Part shown: piece by piece, positions 28,441 through 34,872 of the stretch
Position numbering within the stretch: position 1 is the stretch's first letter
Layout: every line of letters starts with the position of its first letter
Assembly: GCF_900111255.1 (NCBI RefSeq)
Contig: NZ_FOGP01000007.1
Coordinates: 54,581 to 118,580, forward strand
Direction of reading: 5' to 3'
DNA length: 64,000 nucleotides
Origin: Parafannyhessea umbonata
Lineage (GTDB): Bacteria; Actinomycetota; Coriobacteriia; Coriobacteriales; Atopobiaceae
Notes under the pieces: model-generated
Seen by the model: the letters and a program-made list of their open reading frames with translations, nothing else
What the model was told of the DNA's origin: nothing
The model's database searches: none
Program-made: the position numbers and the translations under genes

Positions 28441-28974
28441 CTATCCGACCCGCTCGGAAAGCGAGCGCCCGAGATCCTCGATCCTCGCGGCCATCTCGCC
28501 CGACAGCGCCTCGCCAGTGGTCGCCTCGAAGACGCCGAGGTCCTGAACGCCGTAGTAGCCCTGCATGAACCCGTGGTAGATCCGCTCGGCGGCCTCGTAG
28601 ACGCCCTTCGCCCCCGAGCAGAGCAGAAGCGCCATCGCCTTGCAGCCCTTCGGCTTGTCGCCCGCATAGGTGCGGTGAATCAGGCAGTGCATCTGCCCGG
28701 AGAACGAGCCGTAGTAAATGGGGCTCGCGACGACGATGACATCCGCGGCGTCCCACAGCGGGTACACTCCGTCCATGTCGTCGCGCTGCACGCAAACGCC
28801 GCCTCCGCGTGTGTGGCAGTACTCGCACCCGAGGCAGCCGCGTATGTCCATGTGGGCGATGTCGAGCACGTCCACCTCGTTGCCGGCCCGCCGCGCCCCG
28901 CGGGCGAAGGCCGCGGCCATGGCAGCGGTGCCTCCGTTTTTGCGGGCGGATCCGTTCAGCACTAGAACCCTCAT
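28441..28974 (-). CDS. Flavodoxin-like NAD(P)H-dependent FMN reductase
   Basis: A 177-residue protein. It opens MRVLVLNGSARKNGGTAAMA, the phosphate-binding loop of FMN reductases of the IsuD type, followed by CLGCEYCHTRGGGVC (a paired-cysteine insertion seen in that group) and ADVIVVASPIYYGSFSGQM, which wraps the isoalloxazine. It probably passes electrons from NAD(P)H to a small-molecule or quinone acceptor. It starts five bases after the upstream cyclophilin-like gene ends. Confidence 0.85.
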   Translation of the reverse strand: MRVLVLNGSARKNGGTAAMAAAFARGARRAGNEVDVLDIAHMDIRGCLGCEYCHTRGGGVCVQRDDMDGVYPLWDAADVIVVASPIYYGSFSGQMHCLIHRTYAGDKPKGCKAMALLLCSGAKGVYEAAERIYHGFMQGYYGVQDLGVFEATTGEALSGEMAARIEDLGRSLSERVG

Positions 28975-28979
28975 CGCCC

Positions 28980-29342
28980 TCACGCCCTCTCGATGATGAG
29001 GTCGTAGCTTCCCGAGAGCCCGTGCAGCACGTCCAGCGGACCGGTCACGTTTCCCATGTTCACCTGATCGCCATAGCGCGAAGAGTTTTCCTCGTCGTCG
29101 AAGAGAATCGCGAACCATCCGCCGCCGGGGTTGTAGTTCACATCGCCGTTGTTCCAGCCACGCCCCACCTGTGACTCCTCGTAGGGAAGCTCGAAGGGCA
29201 TCCTCCCGCAGAAGTCGATGCCGGTTCCGCTCACGCGGATGCTGGCGGGCAGCTTCTGTGCGAAGGCTAGTGCGGTTTCGGTGTCGTTGAGCTCGGCGGG
29301 GACGGACACATCCCCGAATCGCAGGTTGACCCTGATTGCCAT
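28980..29342 (-). CDS. Cyclophilin-like domain protein (DUF369/TM1367 type)
   Basis: A 120-residue cytoplasmic protein: MAIRVNLRFGDVSVPAELND, then LPASIRVSGTGIDFCG, YEESQVGRGWNNGDVNYNPG and GGGWFAILFDDEE. This is the small beta-barrel fold shared with TM1367. AAAGGAGG lies six bases before ATG 29342. It is the first gene after the divergent LysR promoter region. Two cyclophilin-like proteins in one operon, one secreted and one cytoplasmic, suggest a shared ligand. Confidence 0.78.
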   Translation of the reverse strand: MAIRVNLRFGDVSVPAELNDTETALAFAQKLPASIRVSGTGIDFCGRMPFELPYEESQVGRGWNNGDVNYNPGGGWFAILFDDEENSSRYGDQVNMGNVTGPLDVLHGLSGSYDLIIERA

Positions 29343-29389
29343 GAGACCTCCTTTGTTTCTTGCCTGCCTCCATTGTGTGAGGTCCACCG

Positions 29390-29419
29390 TGATATTACAA
29401 TTACTTTGATTTAATATCA
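29390..29419. promoter_or_regulatory. Inverted repeat between LysR and its divergent operon
   Basis: TGATATTA (29390-29397) and TAATATCA (29412-29419) form a perfect 8-bp inverted repeat with a 14-bp spacer in the 110-bp divergent region. This is the position expected for a LysR-type regulator binding site. Confidence 0.6.
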
Positions 29420-29452
29420 TGTTATGCGTATTTCCTATATTTAGGAGGACCG

Positions 29453-30328
29453 ATGGAGCTGAGGACCCTGCGCTATTACCTAGCTGTGTGCGAGATGGGC
29501 AGCATGTCCCGCGCAGCAGAACGCCTGCACGTGACTCAACCCACGCTCTCGCGGCAGATATCCGATTTGGAGCGCGAGCTGGGCTGTGTGCTACTCGTAC
29601 GCCATAGCCGCAGCGTTGAGCCCACGGAGGAAGGGCTCCACCTCATGTCGCGCGCCGCAGACATCGTCTCGCTCGCGGACCTGACAGAGGGCGAGTACCG
29701 CGAGAGGGGAAAGGTGGTCGCCGGCGACATCCGCATCTCCTGTGGGGAGTCGAGCGGGATCGCGCCCATCGCCTCGGCCGCGCGCGCGTTCCGAATGCGC
29801 TACCCCCAGGTGCGTTTCTGCCTGCATAGCGGCAACGCCGACTACGTCATCGAACGCCTCGAACGCGGACTGGACGATTTCGCGGTTCTTTTCAGCTACC
29901 CTGGGATAGACCGCTACGAGCACTTGAGGTTGCCGCACACCGATGCATGGGGGGTCTACCTCCCGGCAGACGACCCGCTGGCCGCCAAAGATGTCGTTTC
30001 CCCTGAAGACCTCGAGGGTCTGCCCCTCATCGCCTCCGAACAAGCCCTGGAGACCGACGAGCTCACGGCGTGGTTCGGCGGTTCACTCGCACGGGCGGGG
30101 ATTGCAGTTACCTACACACTCGGTTACAACGCAAGCGTCTTCGTGCGGGAGGGTGCGGGCTACATGCTCGGGCTCGATGCGCTTATCCCAACCGGATCAA
30201 GCACCGGATTGGTATTCAGACCGCTGTGGCCCCCCATCGTTGCGCACATCGACTTCGCCTGGAGAAGGGGCCAGAAGCTCTCCAACGCCGCCAGCATGTT
30301 CCTGGATGATTTCAGGGCGACTCTATGA
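29453..30328 (+). CDS. LysR-family transcriptional regulator
   Basis: A 291-residue regulator. Residues 1-60 hold the winged HTH (LRYYLAVCEMGSMSRAAERL, then HVTQPTLSRQISDLERELG). The rest is a periplasmic-binding-like effector domain. TTAGGAGG lies about six bases before ATG 29453. It is divergent from the cyclophilin/flavodoxin/hydrolase genes and probably switches them in response to an unknown small molecule. Confidence 0.92.
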   Translation: MELRTLRYYLAVCEMGSMSRAAERLHVTQPTLSRQISDLERELGCVLLVRHSRSVEPTEEGLHLMSRAADIVSLADLTEGEYRERGKVVAGDIRISCGESSGIAPIASAARAFRMRYPQVRFCLHSGNADYVIERLERGLDDFAVLFSYPGIDRYEHLRLPHTDAWGVYLPADDPLAAKDVVSPEDLEGLPLIASEQALETDELTAWFGGSLARAGIAVTYTLGYNASVFVREGAGYMLGLDALIPTGSSTGLVFRPLWPPIVAHIDFAWRRGQKLSNAASMFLDDFRATL

Positions 30329-30359
30329 GAGCGTCCGATGAGGTATTGTCCGAAGATTT

Positions 30360-30387
30360 GAAATGGTAGCCAGCTGGCTACCATTTC
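30360..30387. repeat. 28-bp perfect palindrome downstream of the LysR gene
   Basis: The two 14-base halves (GAAATGGTAGCCAG / CTGGCTACCATTTC) are exact reverse complements with no loop. It may act as a terminator in RNA or as a binding site in DNA. Confidence 0.65.
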
Positions 30388-30598
30388 GTGTATTTTGGAG
30401 ACGTTTCCGCAGGTTAAGCGGCATGAAAATTAACTCCCATCCTTTACTCCCCATATTCATGCGAATACGGTCCCAAAAGGGCGATTTCGGGGGTGGCAGC
30501 CACTTCGCCGTTTCTCGGGACTGGCTACCACCAGTTTCCGCAGGTCAGAGCGTTTACTCCCCATACCGGAAGCATTTACTCCCCATCACTGGCTACCA
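30375..30598. repeat. Interspersed short repeats (three families)
   Basis: TTTACTCCCCAT occurs at 30443, 30553 and 30575. GTTTCCGCAGGT occurs at 30403 and 30534. TGGCTACCA occurs at 30375, 30522 and 30590. These are exact copies within about 220 bp. Confidence 0.7.
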
Positions 30599-30691
30599 CC
30601 CGGAACCGCGAAATCGGGGGATTTCTTCGGACGTGGCAGCACGGGCTGATACGATATGGACGAGAGATCACGAGTCGGAAAAGTGGGAACT

Positions 30692-30706
30692 ATTGAGTGG
30701 GAGTGA
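30692..30706 (+). repeat. Degenerate attachment core (copy 4)
   Basis: attgagtgggagtga matches copies 2 and 3 except for one A-to-G change. It begins the duplicated 165-bp element. Confidence 0.5.
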
Positions 30707-30860
30707 TTTTCGGCACGAAACACTCTTCCACACTCTACCCCAAAACACATTAAAACAGCAGGTCAGAAGTGGTGAGTCCGAGAAATCGGCGCACCACTCT
30801 GCACTGAAAGAAAGCACTCCTTTCGGGATTATTCGTACCGGAATTCGTACCACTCCAGCG
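30696..30860. repeat. 165-bp direct repeat, left copy
   Basis: It aligns end to end with 32201-32366, with shared blocks such as gagtgggagt, accccaaa, agaagtggtg, cgagaaatcggcgca and gggattatt. It holds a hairpin AGTGGTG...CACCACT with an inner CCGA-gaaa-TCGG stem and the arm-like pair ATTCGTACC at 30831 and 30843. Confidence 0.65.
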
Positions 30861-31120
30861 CCACCATTGACGACGTTGGGCGCACGGTGAAGATAGGTTT
30901 GCGTGATATGATCCATTAGGCCATTTCGCGAAGCCTTTCATGTATTCATTCGCGAATGAAGCTATTGGATTCGTGCATTGCCATACGGCAGAGGTAAACT
31001 GTCGGATCAATGTGTATGAGTGGAGTATCAGCGTGGAGTTTGAGACGCTTGTGAAAACAGGCGGGGGCGCTTGTCGGCGAGGGTTCAACCCGAGACAGAC
31101 GCTACAAGAGGAGCTGACCG

Positions 31121-31936
31121 TTGAACAGGAAGTCCTTTAGCGCCGACGGCGGAGAAGTTGTCTATTGGGTCGACGTTTCGGCGGGGCCGGGCAGGCCCTG
31201 GATTGTCTTTTTGCCTGGGCTCACTGCCGACCACGCGCTTTTTGATGCGCAGATGGCGCATTTCGCCGGCAAGGCAAACTGCCTGGTGTGGGACGCTCCG
31301 GCGCACGGTGCCTCCCGCCCGTATCCGCTCAGTTTTACGATGGACGACTTGGCGCGCGTCCTTCATGGCATACAGGAATTCGAGGGCATCGGGCGGCCCG
31401 TCCTCGTGGGCCAGTCTCTTGGCGGCTACATCTCCCAGGCGTTCATCGATCTGTATCCCGGTAAAGCCGCGGGCTTCGTCTCAATCGACTCCGCGCCGCT
31501 CAAGAGGAAGTACTATCCGACATGGGAGGTCAAGTTCCTGCGCCACACCAAAGGCATGTACCAGGCTATTCCCTGGGCTCTGCTCAAGCGCTGGGGTGCG
31601 TGGGGCGTCGCCACGACCGAACGGGGCCGTGCCAAGATGCTCTCGTTCATGGACGGTTACACCAAGGAAGAATACGTGGACCTCGCTGCACACGGCTATC
31701 GCGCTCTTGCGGATGCCATCGAAGCCGAGCGCGATTACGATATTGAATGCCCGACGCTTCTGCTCTGCGGGGACAAGGACCGTGCAGGAGATGTACGCCC
31801 GTTCAACCGGAAGTGGGCCGCCGGGGAGGGTCTCTCGCTCGTATGGGTGCCTGGAGCCGGTCATAACTCCAATGTCGATGCCCCTGTCTTCGTGAACGCA
31901 CAGATTGAGAGCTTCATAGCGGGCTTGGGGCTGTAG
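31121..31936 (+). CDS. Alpha/beta hydrolase
   Basis: A 271-residue hydrolase: oxyanion region FLPGLTADHALFD, nucleophile elbow GQSLGGYI (Ser about residue 95), a helical cap, then LLLCGDKDRAG (acid) and GAGHNSNVD (His near 250). The triad is complete. It starts TTG 31121, eight bases after GAGGAG. It is the only gene between two copies of the 165-bp repeat, so it looks like the sole cargo of a small element. Substrate unknown. Confidence 0.85.
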   Translation: MNRKSFSADGGEVVYWVDVSAGPGRPWIVFLPGLTADHALFDAQMAHFAGKANCLVWDAPAHGASRPYPLSFTMDDLARVLHGIQEFEGIGRPVLVGQSLGGYISQAFIDLYPGKAAGFVSIDSAPLKRKYYPTWEVKFLRHTKGMYQAIPWALLKRWGAWGVATTERGRAKMLSFMDGYTKEEYVDLAAHGYRALADAIEAERDYDIECPTLLLCGDKDRAGDVRPFNRKWAAGEGLSLVWVPGAGHNSNVDAPVFVNAQIESFIAGLGL

Positions 31937-32084
31937 ACGGGGATCTTCATCACGACCCACGGACGTGTTTATGCGTACGCAGGCTCGTCCTGCCTCATTC
32001 GAATCATGACGAAGCGCGACTTCAACGAGCCATTCTCGAAAAATCATCCGAACGCCAGCAATGCAAATAAAGGATTTCTGCACG

Positions 32085-32104
32085 ATTCGTACCAGATTCG
32101 TACC
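32085..32104. repeat. ATTCGTACC pair, integrase arm-site-like
   Basis: ATTCGTACC at 32085 and again at 32096, 11 bp apart. The same nonamer pair occurs at 30831 and 30843 at the other end of this small segment. Confidence 0.5.
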
Positions 32105-32200
32105 GGCAAGCCCGCCAAGACGAGTGAAATCGCTGTCATTAAGCTCATAAACTGCAGGTATACGATCGAGATTTAAATGGGCGTTTCTAATGCGTCTGCC

Positions 32201-32366
32201 GAGTGGGAGTAAAAGGCCAGGGGGACCACTCTTACACCCTTTACCCCAAAGCACAACTAAACCGCAGCTCAGAAGTGGTGTGTTCGAGAAATCGGCGCAT
32301 CACTTCTCATTACCAGAAAACGCTCCTTTTGGGATTATTTGCAGCGGAATTAGTAGCGCCCCAGGG
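32201..32366. repeat. 165-bp direct repeat, right copy, with degenerate att core (copy 5)
   Basis: It starts gagtgggagt and follows the left copy throughout. The hairpin is kept (AGTGGTG / CATCACT, with a C-to-T change that leaves a G-U pair; TCGA-gaaa-TCGG inner stem), whereas the GTACC pair has decayed to tttgcagcggaattagtag. Confidence 0.6.
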
Positions 32367-32376
32367 TCGCTCAGAG

Positions 32377-32484
32377 TGAACCGCGTCCCAAAACTTGGGT
32401 GTGATTAATAAGAGCCTAGGCGGCCATGGACTGGCTCCGGAACTCTTCCGGGGTTAGTCCCTTCAGCTTAACCCGCCTCCTCGA
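32377..32484 (-). mobile_element. IS3-family remnant (terminal ~108 bp)
   Basis: TGAACCGCGTCCCA begins a stretch that aligns with the IS end at 63701 onward. It includes the last codons of the transposase (RRRVKLKGLTPEEFRSQS) and the stop. Only the IS end and about 22 codons remain, fused to a different upstream sequence. Confidence 0.75.
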
Positions 32485-32631
32485 GCCTTCCGCAGTACCC
32501 ATCGTGCTGGTACTGCCAGCCCATGTCGAACTGTATGACTGGGTGCGCCCCTCCGGGGTCTTCGGGATCGGCATGTCGAGCATCTCCTCCCGCTGCGTCA
32601 TGTTCTGGCGCTGGGAAATGGACCATGCCAC
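32416..32631 (-). pseudogene. Chimeric frame: unknown phage protein N-terminus joined to transposase C-terminus
   Basis: GTG 32631 begins three bases after the capsid gene stop and reads MAWSISQRQNMTQREEMLDM and some 30 further residues of no known family. At about 32484 it runs in frame into the IS3 transposase end. The first part is probably the next phage gene, cut off by the IS; the second is debris. The fused product is unlikely to work. Confidence 0.5.
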
Positions 32632-32634
32632 GAT

Positions 32635-33606
32635 CTACTTGCTGCCGAAGTCGCAGGTGGGTGCGAAGTACGTGCTCGCAGACGCGTACACGCCGTCGAG
32701 CTTGTTGTCGGAGAGCTCCATGATGCCGTACTTGCGGTACTTCATCATGTAGCTGTCCAGCGCCTCGAGCTCGTCCGGGGAGAACACGCGCGACGCCACG
32801 TGCTTGTCGAACTTGATTACGGCCGACTTCTCGACCACCATGAAGTTGATGTCCTTGCCGGCCGAGGCCTTGGCGTAGCCGAACTCGGTATCGCCGCTCT
32901 TGAGCTCGATCGCCGTGTAGAAGCGCACCTGCGGGACCTCGATCACGCGGGCGAAGCGCTCAAGCACGCGGTTGCTCATGGTAGGGTTCGCGTAGGAGTA
33001 GTCGTCCAGCACGCCCTTGAGCGTAGGCGTGATGAAGAGGTAACGGCTCCCCAGCGTCACCTGGTTCTCGTCCATGGCCGATGTCACCGTGCGAAGTGCC
33101 TGCAGGATGTCGGTCGCCTCCGCGTCGGAGAGGTCCTCCGGGGTCACGGTCACGCCCGTGTGGCCGGCAATCTGCGCGAAGGTGAAGGCATCGGCCTCCG
33201 GGGCCACCTGCGTGCGCTGGAGCTCGGCGCCGGCCTCCACGAAGCAGTCGTTCACGCCGGCCTCCTCGACATCCATGACGTCCGCGAACAGGCGGATGCC
33301 TCGGTCGTAGTTGAAGGTCTTGGTCTCGAACTCGTAGGTGATCGAGCCGGTCTTGTAACCCACGTTGCGGGTGTAGTTGCCAAGACCTGTCACGGAGATC
33401 TTAGGGATGAGGATCTCCTTGGCGTTATGCCCGGCCCTGACCATGCGGCGACCGGAGTTGAGAACACCCGAGACGCCCGCCCGCTGGTAGACCTCGTCGA
33501 TGACCGATACGTAGTTCTTTGCGAATACGATGCTGTTGGCCCTGAGTCGTGCGCCTGCGTGGCGTGTGCGCACCGTCGGCGGCAGAGGCACCGTCCCGCC
33601 GGTCAT
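32635..33606 (-). CDS. Phage major capsid protein
   Basis: A 323-residue structural protein. Residues ~25-110 (AKNYVSVIDEVYQRAGVSGV, IPKISVTGLGNYTRNVGYKT, YDRGIRLFADVMDVEEAG) and the mid-region TQVAPEADAFTFAQIAGH follow the pattern of major capsid proteins of tailed phages. The C-terminus is intact (STYFAPTCDFGSK). The start is doubtful: ATG 33606 has no good ribosome site and the first ~20 residues look irregular, so the 5' end may be rearranged. Neighbouring portal and connector genes are broken, so this is prophage debris. Confidence 0.8.
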   Translation of the reverse strand: MTGGTVPLPPTVRTRHAGARLRANSIVFAKNYVSVIDEVYQRAGVSGVLNSGRRMVRAGHNAKEILIPKISVTGLGNYTRNVGYKTGSITYEFETKTFNYDRGIRLFADVMDVEEAGVNDCFVEAGAELQRTQVAPEADAFTFAQIAGHTGVTVTPEDLSDAEATDILQALRTVTSAMDENQVTLGSRYLFITPTLKGVLDDYSYANPTMSNRVLERFARVIEVPQVRFYTAIELKSGDTEFGYAKASAGKDINFMVVEKSAVIKFDKHVASRVFSPDELEALDSYMMKYRKYGIMELSDNKLDGVYASASTYFAPTCDFGSK

Positions 33607-33691
33607 CGGCCACGGCGCACGCCCGCGATCAGCCGCGTGACCACCACCAGCGGTGCCACAGGCAAGTCATGCAGGGCAGCTGCATGGCAGA

Positions 33692-33713
33692 AGGGCGGCC
33701 TTGCGGCCGCCCT
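33692..33713 (-). terminator. Terminator after the 61-residue protein gene
   Basis: AGGGCGGCC-ttgc-GGCCGCCCT, followed on the minus strand by TTCTG. Confidence 0.65.
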
Positions 33714-33737
33714 AGCTGTCCACCTTGTGGTGTCCGT

Positions 33738-33923
33738 CTACTTCACCAGCGTGAAGCCCACCTTGCCGTCCGCGCCCACGCAGTACACCCTCGCCTGCAT
33801 GGCCGCGTTCATTTCTGCCAGGCTCTCCCAGGCGCCGAAGGCCCACAGCAGGTCCTCCAGCATGGTCTGGTCCGTCGGGACCATCTCCGGGTCCACGCCG
33901 TCCAGCATCTGGCTCAGCGTCAT
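33738..33923 (-). CDS. Small acidic protein of unknown function
   Basis: A 61-residue protein (MTLSQMLDGVDPEMVPTDQT at the start; YCVGADGKVGFTLVK at the end) with no recognised family. Its ATG overlaps by four bases (ATGA) the stop of a 21-codon leader frame starting at ATG 33985, which has GGAGG seven bases upstream, so it is probably translated by coupling; alternatively both are pieces of one frameshifted gene. It is divergent from a small HTH gene and ends before a terminator. Its size and setting would fit a toxin-antitoxin or repressor-type pair, but nothing in the sequence proves that. Confidence 0.4.
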   Translation of the reverse strand: MTLSQMLDGVDPEMVPTDQTMLEDLLWAFGAWESLAEMNAAMQARVYCVGADGKVGFTLVK

Positions 33924-34049
33924 CGGCTCGTGGTCCTCCAGGTGGTACGTGGTGTCCAGGTGGTGGCTGCTGTGGCGGTGGTCATTGCGATACCTCCAAT
34001 CGGGAGATCTGTTCCGGACCTATATAGTACACCTGTTCCCATAGTTTAG

Positions 34050-34112
34050 GAATATGAAAACCATATTCATAGAGTTTACATATTCCTTAACCATGGGCTA
34101 TACTGTCCATGG
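34050..34112 (+). promoter_or_regulatory. Promoter with palindromic sites upstream of the small HTH gene
   Basis: TTTACA (34075-34080) and TATACT (34099-34104) are 18 bp apart. GAATATG-aaaac-CATATTC (34050-34068) is a perfect inverted repeat just upstream. Two CCATGG boxes (34091 and 34107) bracket the -10 box. The layout suggests autoregulation by the HTH protein. Confidence 0.6.
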
Positions 34113-34136
34113 ATCGGATTAGAGAGAGGGTGGGCC

Positions 34137-34361
34137 ATGGTCATAGCGGAGGCAATCAGGAGGATGTGCGACGAGAGCGGCAAGGGCCCCATACAGGTGA
34201 GCCAGGAGCTGGGCAAGTCCAGGGCCTACGTCTCTGCCGCCATCAGCAGGGGCAACATCCCCCGTGTGGACACCCTCACCCAGATCGCCCAGGCATGCGG
34301 CTACAGGCTCGTCCTGGAGAGCGACACCGACAGGATCGTCATAGACCCCACGGAGGAGTAG
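34137..34361 (+). CDS. Small XRE-type HTH DNA-binding protein
   Basis: A 74-residue protein that is almost entirely an HTH: IRRMCDESGKGPIQVSQELG, SRAYVSAAISRGNIPRVDTL, then a beta-like tail YRLVLESDTDRIVID. The recognition helix is AYVSAAIS. GAGAGAGGG precedes ATG 34137. It is transcribed away from the 61-residue gene across a region with two palindromic elements, and toward the FluC gene, whose 3' end lies five bases away. Confidence 0.72.
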   Translation: MVIAEAIRRMCDESGKGPIQVSQELGKSRAYVSAAISRGNIPRVDTLTQIAQACGYRLVLESDTDRIVIDPTEE

Positions 34362-34366
34362 CCCCT

Positions 34367-34732
34367 CTACGCGCTGGCTACGCTGCCGCCGATCATGGCC
34401 GCCACCACGCCGAGGACGCAGCTGCCGGCCACATAGGCGAGCCCAGCGACCGTCCTGCCTTCGCCCATCATCCCCGCCGCCTCAAGGCTGAGCGTGGAGA
34501 AGGTGGTGAAGCCCCCGCAGAGCCCCACCCTCAGCAGCAGGGACAGGTGGTCGTCCGTGACCATGCCGCGCGTGACGAGCGCTGCCAACGTCCCGAGCAC
34601 GAAGGAGCCGAGCACGTTTATCCCCATGGTGGTGAGCGGGAAGTCCCCCTGGGGAAAGGCCTGCCCGCACAGGTAGCGGAGCACAGACCCCGCGAAGCCT
34701 CCGATGCCGACGAAGATGCAGTCAGTGAGCAT
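34367..34732 (-). CDS. crcB: Fluoride channel FluC (CrcB)
   Basis: A 121-residue four-helix membrane protein that works as a dual-topology dimer exporting fluoride. Family marks are GGFAGSVLRYLCG, the polar-track region TTMGINVLGSFVLG and the phenylalanine-box GLCGGFTTFSTLSLE. Start ATG 34732 has AGGAGG seven bases upstream; ATG 34738 is too close to it. A fluoride riboswitch lies in the leader, so the gene is switched on by the ion it removes. It is inserted between a broken portal gene and other phage debris. Confidence 0.93.
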   Translation of the reverse strand: MLTDCIFVGIGGFAGSVLRYLCGQAFPQGDFPLTTMGINVLGSFVLGTLAALVTRGMVTDDHLSLLLRVGLCGGFTTFSTLSLEAAGMMGEGRTVAGLAYVAGSCVLGVVAAMIGGSVASA

Positions 34733-34796
34733 GTCCATGCCTCCTGTGGTCGTGTGCGGGATGCTTTCAAGAGAGAGACGGCTCCCGCACGGTTCG

Positions 34797-34866
34797 TGTG
34801 CAGAAGCCATCAGCGAGAGTCGCGGTTTTGGAAGATTCCAAGGGAGAGCCTCATTCCCCTGGCAAG
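34797..34866 (-). promoter_or_regulatory. Fluoride riboswitch (crcB motif)
   Basis: Read on the minus strand, GGGGAATGAGGCTCTCCC (from 34862) gives the first stem with the conserved AUG-GnUC core, and CGCTGATGGCTTCTGC gives the characteristic CUGAUG-CUnCUG end. A -10 box TATACT lies at 34872-34867, so transcription begins at the aptamer. Beyond it a stem GTGCGGGA...TCCCGCAC lies shortly before the AGGAGG of crcB, which suggests control of translation. Confidence 0.88.
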
Positions 34867-34872
34867 AGTATA

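Larger units (their letters stand above)
30329..31120. other. Repeat-rich non-coding segment between LysR and hydrolase genes
   Basis: About 790 bp with several frames open by chance but no supported gene. It contains a 28-bp palindrome, interspersed short repeats, an att-like core (30692) and the first copy of the 165-bp duplicated element. The remainder (30861-31120) is AT-richer and carries the upstream region of the hydrolase gene. Confidence 0.55.
31937..32376. other. Non-coding segment with arm-like repeats and second 165-bp copy
   Basis: About 440 bp without a gene, holding the GTACC pair at 32085-32104, the degenerate att core at 32201 and the right copy of the duplicated element. 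It stops ten bases before the IS3 scar. Confidence 0.55.

Noticed and set aside
30375..30598. CRISPR array
   Set aside because: The repeats are about 9-12 bp, of three kinds and irregularly spaced. No cas genes are in the window.
30363..30890. Open frame of 175 codons through the repeat block after the LysR gene
   Set aside because: It runs through a palindrome and interspersed repeats and has no ribosome site or recognisable domain.
30940..31140. Small open frame overlapping the start of the second hydrolase
   Set aside because: It overlaps a well-marked hydrolase start with its own ribosome site and shows no coding character.
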